A stretch of 64,000 bases of DNA. Origin: Paralithodes platypus. Lineage: Eukaryota > Arthropoda > Malacostraca > Decapoda > Lithodidae. Made by a program: the position numbers and the translations under genes. The DNA lies in contig JAVRFV010002325.1 in the NCBI GenBank assembly GCA_032716605.1, positions 646,223 through 710,222 of the forward strand, written 5' to 3'. A model generated the notes under the pieces. The model was not told the DNA's origin, did not search any database, and saw only the letters and a program-made list of their open reading frames with translations. Position 1 is the stretch's first letter; each line of letters starts with the position of its first letter. Shown one piece after another: positions 32,001 to 41,200 of this stretch.

Positions 32001-34800
32001 GGTTGGGTAGAGGATTCGAGAATGAGGATAGATAGAGTTAGTTAGCTGAACTCTGGTGAAATTTGAAATTTGAAGTTGCCAAACCATAATTTCCCATAAA
32101 AATATTGCTAAAATATTGCTCATGTTACACCGCCTTAGTATGTGTCCCTCCACAACTTGTGCCTGTTTGAGTTTGTCTGTTGATTTGTGTGCTTGTTAAG
32201 CCGGTATCACATACGTTTTTTTTCCCTCAACACTGGTCTGGCAGCTTATAAGGTCAACATATATAATATTTGGGTCACCTAAGTTCATCTATCATTAGTC
32301 TAGTTTCCAATACCAGTGCAAAATATCCCATAAATGTTACCAGAAAAATGTTGATCATGGAATGTTGAGTATAAAAGCTCTGGTGTGATACCAGCTTCAG
32401 TGGGAGTGTGGGTATCAGTAGGACCAATAGGATGTGTAATACTCTTAGAGGGTTAATTGAGTCTGTACCCTTATAATTCCCACAGATCCTTCATAACCTG
32501 TATCAAATCATCTAATGATAGCCAGATTAAACTGTCTAAATGTGTCCTAATCTTCAAATGATTAATTTACAATATGTACAGTCTGTATATAATGTACAAT
32601 ATGTACAGTCTGTATATAATTTACAATATGTACAGTCTGTATATAATTTACAATATGTACAGTCTGTATATAATTTACAATATGTACAGTCTGTATAAAA
32701 TTACAATATTACAGTCTGTATATAATTTACAATATGTACAGTCTGTATATAATTTACAATATGTACAGTCTGTATATAATTTACAATATGTACAGTCTGT
32801 ATATAATTTACAATATGTACAGTCTGTATATAATTTACAATATGTACAGTCTGTATATAATTTACAATATGTACAGTCTGTATATACAATATGTACAGTC
32901 TGTATATAATTTACAATATGTACAGTCTGTATATAATTTACAATATGTACAGTCTGTATATAATTTACATATGTACAGTCTGTATATAATTTACAATATG
33001 TACAGTCTGTATATAATTTACAATATGTACAGTCTGTATATAATTTTATATTGTATTTATTTTTGCAGACACTGGGTGTATTCGTGATTATTTTCTTCAT
33101 GGAGTCTTTTTGTGAGCGGCCTGAGAAGCCAGTATGGAGAGTACGATATCTGGCAGAGCCCGGCCCAACGCTACCCCCTGTGGCTGGGTCTGTCTGGAGG
33201 GATAGCCGCGCTCTTCGCCTTTGAGGCCGTTGCTGAACCAACGCTCTCATTCTTCCTCGGAGTTACACAAACACGATTGGTAAGTCCTAGTACACATACA
33301 CTAACCCCTTGGAATTTGTGAGGGTTAAGGGGATGGGACTGCCGCAATTTTGTTTAAATGTGAATATTTTCAAATTGTTTTGAAAACTAGTCTAGGACCC
33401 CCTCCCGACCCAATAATACAAAGAAAGTCGATCGCGCTGGTTTATAAGGGTGTACGAGAGCGAGGTGGAAGAACAGACAGGGAGAGGTAAACCGAAAGAG
33501 AGGTGGAAGGATGCACTACTGTTACGTTACGAGCGGGGTTCGAACCCATAACATAAAGAAACATTCCACTAAACACCACAAAACGAGGACTTATTATTTA
33601 GCCTCACAAAATGCGGAAAATATGACTATGAGTTTCAGTCAAGAATAAGTGGTATGTTAAACTTCCACAAAACTAGCAACTCTCTTTGTAGTCACTAAAA
33701 CCTTGGTAGGTGAAAAGATCAGTTGATATCAAATGGCTGTTTTAGCCTAAAAAAAACAAAGTTGTACTGTGCTGCAGTAAAGACTAACCACCGTGCTATG
33801 ATTGCTGTGCACTGTGTGCAGTACTGTGATAGTACCATGGAAGCCACATTCACTGTGGACGGTTGCGGTCTTTAAACCCGTATGTATGTATGTATGTATA
33901 TGGATGAAGCTGGTTGGGAGGAGGGGCGTCGTCTGACTGGGGACAGAGGTGCATGGGGTCGTTTCGTTCGTGGCCACCACTTTGGGGATCACAGCTCCAG
34001 GCATTAGATACATAAATGTACATATATAAACCTGAATAATAATTATAATAATTGCCAGAACGTCCCGGACTTCCCAAACTTGACTACTTCCTTTAACGTG
34101 ACGATAGTGCGTTGTTATATGTGCGATTAGTTTGCTTGGGAAACAGATTAACTTGCTCATGTAGTAATGTACACCCTATGTGGTGGATTGTGTTCTTTTA
34201 TTTAATAATTTTCATTTTAGTAAGCGTTGTTTCCACATAGCGATTTTGATAATTTAATTTGACTTTATATTGTCCTTGTCCCAATTTTGGTTTGTTTAGT
34301 TTGCAAGTTTTACATTTTAATAATAATGGTATTTCACCATTGGCATCACTATCATCTCCAACATTATTGTTACCAATACTGATTGCACCACGATTTTGTA
34401 CAATTCGATACAATAAGTTTCCCCCAATCACGAGCGAAGCAGTTCACCATATGTCGGATCTGTATCATAACTATAGCAACTCAAACTATTTTTTATTCAG
34501 TGAAACATTCAGGGCACAAACCTCTTGAATGAATATAAACACCATGTGAGGAGGAGCACTTTATTGACAACGTTTCGCAGATAACTTCTTCAGGTCACTA
34601 ACAGACACTAGGCCCTAGGTCCTCTTGTTTGTATGTTCACAAACTAATTTGAAAATGCCGACAAAATTATAGGTTTGGCTTAGCCTAGCCGACAATTTCA
34701 ATTTCATTTTTGAACAAGCACAAGCAGTAAAAAACCTAGAAATAATTGGGAATGGGCCTGAGCAAATAGATAGATAGATTGATTGATTTTTATAATTATA

Positions 34801-34860
<60 letters not shown>

Positions 34861-35365
34861 TATTATTGTTATTATTTCAGGTGTGGATGACTGCTCTTGT
34901 CTCCTCTGTGTGTAACGCCTGGATTGCCGTCCTGACATCCCCGGTGTTTGTCAGATCTTTCATTGGAATGTTCCACCTCTACTACGACTACATCAACTTA
35001 CTGATATTTGCCATCGTGTCCAGCATCGTACCGGTAGCGTTCACCCACACCCTCCTATGTTGGTTCACACCCGGACTGCTGAGGACGCCACCCAAGATCG
35101 TCCGTATGGCGGCGGAGAAACTGTCCACCCTCTCGCACATGGGACAGAAGATGCACAAAAACCCAATCTTTTCTATAATTTGGTATCAACTGTGAGTATG
35201 CTATGATTTGGTTTCTTTATTTACTTAAAATGCATAAATGCCCGTATTTTCGGTGTGAGTATCCTCGGTTCGAGTCCTTGGAGTGCCACATGTATTGGTT
35301 GATTTAATTAATTGAGTTTAGAAGTAAAGTTGGTTGGTGAAGAAATATTAATTTTTATTATTATT

Positions 35366-35400
<35 letters not shown>

Positions 35401-36204
35401 GATGTGAGACTGAAACCACACTCTCTGTGGATGAAACGGTCTTTAAACTTGTATGTACTGTATGTTTATTTTGTCTTTTTAGATTGAAAAAGCCTGCATG
35501 TATAAGTCTATGACGTTTGATTTGTTGTCAGTGTGTATTTTGATATATTGTATTTATGTAGTGGTGTCGTGAGGGGAGAAGAGGGATTTTGTATGTGCAC
35601 TGGTATCAGAGAAGTTTATCGATGTGGTGCAATCAGCCTCTGTAGCAGTTACGGGGATTTTTTGTTACTGCCTTATTGTAGCACGGTTAAGGCTGATGTG
35701 GTGCGATTTTGCCAGGTGCAAGTGCTTTAGGGGGATTTTTTTTTGTTCTACTGAGACACTGTTAGCGCTATACCAACATCAGCCACAGTGATAACATGGG
35801 GTGTTGTTGTGGCAAGACTTTGTTGTACTGTGCTGCAGTAAAGACTAGCCACCGTGTTTATGATTGTTGTGCACTGTGTGCAGTACTGTGATTGTACCAT
35901 GGAAGCCACATTCACTGTAGACGGTTGCGGTCTTTAAACCCGTATGAATGTGTGTATGTATGTACCAGGGTGATAAGTCCACCGCTGCCGCCGACAGACT
36001 AGTCATATTAAATGTGGGTGTTTTTTGTGTTCTGTGTAGTTTTGTTTCTTGTTAGATGGCAATGGGTATATTGGTGTTGTTTGATGAAGTGTGTGTGAGT
36101 TTTTGTTTTTTGGTGTTTATGCCCTCTATGTTTAATTGAAGGATGTTGATGTTATGGGTACGGTGTGTGTTAGGTACTGCTGCACGGGGGTAGGGTGGGG
36201 GTGA

Positions 36205-36247
<43 letters not shown>

Positions 36248-38236
36248 GTTTAACCAGAGCACTGAGCTCCCCAAAAGAACTGCCATAGGACTGGCCAAGG
36301 GTTGGGAAGGATGTGGTGGTGAGAGTGGAGATTTAGGTAAAGGTGGTTAGGATGGAGTGGATTGGGGAAGAGGAAGTGAGAAGGGTTGGTTGGTTGTTGT
36401 TGATGTTTTTCCCTAGGCTGCCTGGATGGTGCCTACATCTCAGCCTGGCCAGGTGGACTCTGTCCTCGCGAGGAAGGGAGGATTCAGAAGGATGGGTTTC
36501 GGGAGGTTGTGCCTGCAGCTGCGTGTTGTCTATGAGTGATTGGATGGAACGGTGAGAGATATGAGTATGGATGTGCTTCTGGAAGCTGGTTTGGGGTGGG
36601 CAGGGAGGGAGAGATGACAGTACTGTATTTGTGTGTGATGGGTGTTGTTTTGATATTTCTTGGTGTCTGTGGGTGTGTTGCCATGTAGTGTAGTGGGTGG
36701 TGTTGGTTGGTGGAGGCTGCAGCCAGGAATTGAGTGCCGCTCACATCCAGATGGCCTTTGACTTGACTTTGGTGTCTTGATGTAGGTGATCTGTAGGTGT
36801 AGTAGCTGTGCAGCCTGTGATGATTTTTATGGCTTTGTTTAGAATAATCAGACAGGGCTTGCATATTCTATCACTGATCTTATGTATTGTTTGTATACTG
36901 TGGTGGTAGTGTGATTATGATAAGTTCCTTTGCCTTTATATTGTGTCGTCCCGGTTTTGGTTTGTTTATTTTGCAAGTTTTACATTATAATTAGTTTGTA
37001 CTAAGTTATTTTGGTGTGAGTATCCTAGGTTCGAGTCCTTGGATTGCCACATGTATTTGTTGATTTCATTAATTGAGTTTAGAAGTAAGAGTTGGTCAGT
37101 GAAAAAATATAATTATCATATATGATGTTACAGGTGACCAGTGTGGTACTGATAGTGATCATGGGTGTGGCATGGGACAGTCCAATGTACCGAGCCTGGG
37201 GAGCAGTGTTACTGATGGCGGTGGATGTGGAGGTGTTGCTGCGCTGTCTCCCGGCCCTCGTCCTCCAAGTTGGCTACTCCCGCACACACATTCTGCCTTT
37301 TGCCGAGGTTAGTGTTGTCCTGTTGTTGCTATTCCCCAGGCTGTCTGGCCGAGCAGCACCAAGGTCCCAAGCAAGGTCACGGCCATAACCGAGCGCACCA
37401 ACAGAACCCTCCCTTTTTTTTTTTTTTTTTTATGTAGAGCAGATTAACCAGACCACTGAGCTCCATACGGAACTCTCTGCTTACCACTAATAAAGCCAAG
37501 GTGACCGAAGCCACTCTAAGGCGGGGAGCTGTGGAGGGTGAGGAAACGCCCGGGAAACCAAAGCCCCACCCAAGGCCCTGTGCCCCGCAACAATTATGAA
37601 GGGAAAGTTGAGAGGCAAAGGAAAAAGTGTTTCCCTGTAATAGTCCGGTGTGCCTCTGTAGGGTGTCAAATGAGAGACCATTTTAAGGGGGAGCTACTCA
37701 CTTTTTCTGGACCCCCTTCTCCCTCATGTTTAGACCCATTAGTTTTGCGATTTTAAAACTTTCGTTCTCTAGTTTGGCGATTTTGAGACCTTTCGTCCCA
37801 TTTCTATGTCAAAATTAAGACCTTTCGTGACTTTCAGGTGTTGATTTTTTCCTGGTGAGCGATAGCGAGTCTAATTTTTTAAGGAAAAGGCCTTTGGCCG
37901 GGTAATTTTTCTACTGAAAAGTGTACAAATATATCATGAAGGGGGGTCTAGGGAGTGTTTTTCTAAGCTTGATGGAGGTCTAGGGAGGAAACTAAAAAAA
38001 TATATGAATAAATTAATTAATAGACCAAACAAACAGCCACTGTCCCCTTAACTTGCTCATGTAGTGATGTACACCCTATGTTCTGGTTTTGTGTTCTTTT
38101 ATTTCACAATTGTATTTGATTAAAGCGTTATTTCAACATAGCCATTTGTATGAGTTCTTTGGCCTTTATATTGTATCGTCCCGGTTTTGGTTTGTTTATT
38201 TTGCAAGTTTTACATTATAATACATACAGTATGTAT

Positions 38237-38284
<48 letters not shown>

Positions 38285-41200
38285 GTACTGTATTATTATT
38301 ATTAACCCTACTGTACCAGAGGGTATTACTATAAATGTAACCTCCAGTACCAAGCATTGTGGCCAAAATGGCTTCAAAGACGAGAGAGCGCAACCTCTTG
38401 CCTCGAAAGCTGGACGAGTACTGAGTCATCTGCCCGTGGGACCTTAGATACACTCTGAGAAGTGTTGCCAAGGTCTCATAGCAGTGTTTACAAGTCATGG
38501 TGCCTGGTACCGCTCGGTACAAGGACCGAATACTACTGACGGACATCGTACGACGCTGGTACTGGCGAGTTACTTTCTTACCGTCGACCATTGTACGTCG
38601 CTGGTACAGAACGGGTTAATATAATTATAGATTTTCACTGCACTAATTCTGGTTTGTGCACTCTACAGCGAGTGATGAGACATGCGCTTGAATCAGTTGC
38701 GGTCTTGATTGGAGCCATTGTCTCTGGTCCAACACCAGGTCTTATGAAGTCGGCCTTCAAATTGGTGCTGCATTCAACTTCATCTTCTTCTGCGCTCAGG
38801 TATGGTTTAGATGCTTATGTTCTGGGTGTGGTGTCCCGAGTTCGAATCTTGGGAGGACCATATGCTTTCATTAGTTTATTCAAGTGCATTGGGGTTTGTA
38901 ATTGATGATTAATGTTAAGAACGGGATGTTACTTAATGTTATGTCTTGATAGCGTAATGCATAAATGCGCAGAATTTTGGTGTGAGTATCCTAGGTTCGA
39001 GTCCTTGGAGTGCCACATGTATTTGTTGATTTCATTAATTGAGTTTAGAAGTAAAGTTGGTTGGTGAAAAAATATGAATATAGACACTGGAAAATTGTTA
39101 CTTAAATACCAAGATTTTTCCCAGTGTTGTTAAATTTATTTTTTGTTCATTTTCATCAATACATAGTGTTTGCAATTATTTATTATCTATCTATCGATCT
39201 ATCAGTTTTCCCCGTTATCCACCAATTTTATAACACACCGCCCGATAGTGGAGTGGGCTATGAAGATCAGACAAAATAAGGGGGTAATGCGTATTATACC
39301 GATAATAGCGTGTTTTAGCAAATCTTGGCATGGGTTTTAGGGTTTTGGAAAGCCATAAAACCCAAAATTTGAAAACTCGAGTCAAGTTTTGGCAAATGTT
39401 GGATTTTACGTTATTTTCAAAGTCGAAAAGCGGAGTATGCCTAACCGATAGTAGTTTCCAAAGTAATACTTTTGTTTTTGTTTGTAGGTATTGTATGTAT
39501 TGTATATACTCAGGCATATTCCCCATAGCTAGGGGTGGCCGACTCGAGACAGAGCCCAAACAGAAACAAAATTTTAAATTCCAATTCTTAGTGTTCGGGA
39601 CCATTTTTGCGTTCCCTCGCCCCTTGCTCTCTCGTTTAGTAGGAGAATTTTACAAGGGGAGGAGGATTTCTTGCCCCCTGCCCCCAGAAGGAAGAGTAAG
39701 ACAGTAATAGAGACAGACAGAAATGGCTAAGGTTGGGTAGAGGATGCCAAACCTCACTCTGGATGCAAGACTAAACCTCATCTAACACCTAATGGATTCA
39801 GAGAAGGGACATCTTGTGTTACCAGTTTGCTATGTTATTACAGTAGGGTGATAGATGTACTCCAAGAAAGAGGCGAATGGGTGGACTGCGTCTACTTAGA
39901 CCTTTCCAAAGCATTCGATAAGGTACCACATAAGAGATTGTTATCTAAGCTTGAGATGCTAGGATGTGTCAGGGGGAGTTTGCTGAAATGGATGGAGAGC
40001 TATCTAACAGATAGGGAAATGAGGACCAACATTAGAGGAACTTACTCATCGTGGCGGAAAGTTGAGAGTGGTGTGCCGCAGGGATCTGTGTTGGCACCTC
40101 TCATGTTCCTTATGTACGTGAATGACCTGCCGATAGGCATAAATTCCTACATGTCAATGTTTGCAGACGACGTAATAATTATGAGACAAATAACAAATAA
40201 AAGTAGTTGTGAGGAGCTGCAAGGGGATTTAGATAAAATATGAATGGAGCACCAAGTGGAAAATGAAATTAATATAAGTAAATGCCATGTGTTAAATATG
40301 GGAAGAAGTGTGAATAGACCAAATTGGGAGTACAGGATGGGAGATAATATAATTAGCAAGGCCGAAAAAGAAAAGGATTTAGGGTTGATTATACAAGATA
40401 ATTTGTCGCCAGAGAAACATATTAACAAGCTCTTTAGCGGAATGTATGCAATGGCCGGGAATATGAAAGTTGCTCTGAACTACTTGGATGAGACCATGGT
40501 AGCGAAAATTATGAAGAGTATGATTAGACCAAGATTGGAGTATGCAGCAGTGGTGTGGTCCCCGCATCTAAAGAAGCATATTCACAAGTTAGAAAGAATC
40601 CAGAGAGCAGTTACTAGATTAGTTCAAAGTCTCAGAGAACTGCCATATGAAGAGAGGCTAGACAAATTAAATCTACCAAGTTTAAAAGAGAGGAGAGAGA
40701 GGGGAGACATGATAATGATGTACAAATGTACCCGGGGGCTGGAGAGGCTGGATAGGGAGGATATATTAATTATGGATACAGGAATAACTAGAGGCCACAG
40801 CTACAAAGTAAAAAGACCTACCTGCAAGAACGATATCAGGAAGTTTAGCTTCCCCTATAGATGTATTGACAAGTGGAATGGGCTGGAGGAGGAGGTGGTA
40901 GGGGCAAGGAACATCCATATTTTCAAGAAAAAATTGGATAAAAAGTAGACTGAGAGACGGGACAACACGAGCTTAGCTCAACTCCTGTAAACTACAATTA
41001 GGTAAATACAATTAGGCAATTAGGTAAATACCTACTGTACTAGGCTGTGTGTCCCTCATACTTGGGGTAGGCCTACAAGACTTTTTGAGTTTTCATAAAC
41101 ATACAGTGGTTGTAATTAGTTACGCATAAGTTGGCTCCAGGGGGCTAGGAATCCTCCTCCCCTTATATAATTCTCCTACTCGACGAGACAGAGAAACGGG

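Noticed and set aside
32574..33250. ORFs with repeated MYSLYIIYN or IQTVHIVNY peptides
   Set aside because: They are frames through the 27-bp minisatellite; the real exon begins only at 33069.
38591..38905. Continuous 104-codon ORF as exon 7 in one frame
   Set aside because: Its 3' half ([18 protein letters not shown]) runs into a SINE and cannot join exon 8 in frame, whereas the alternative frame gives a membrane helix and matching phase.
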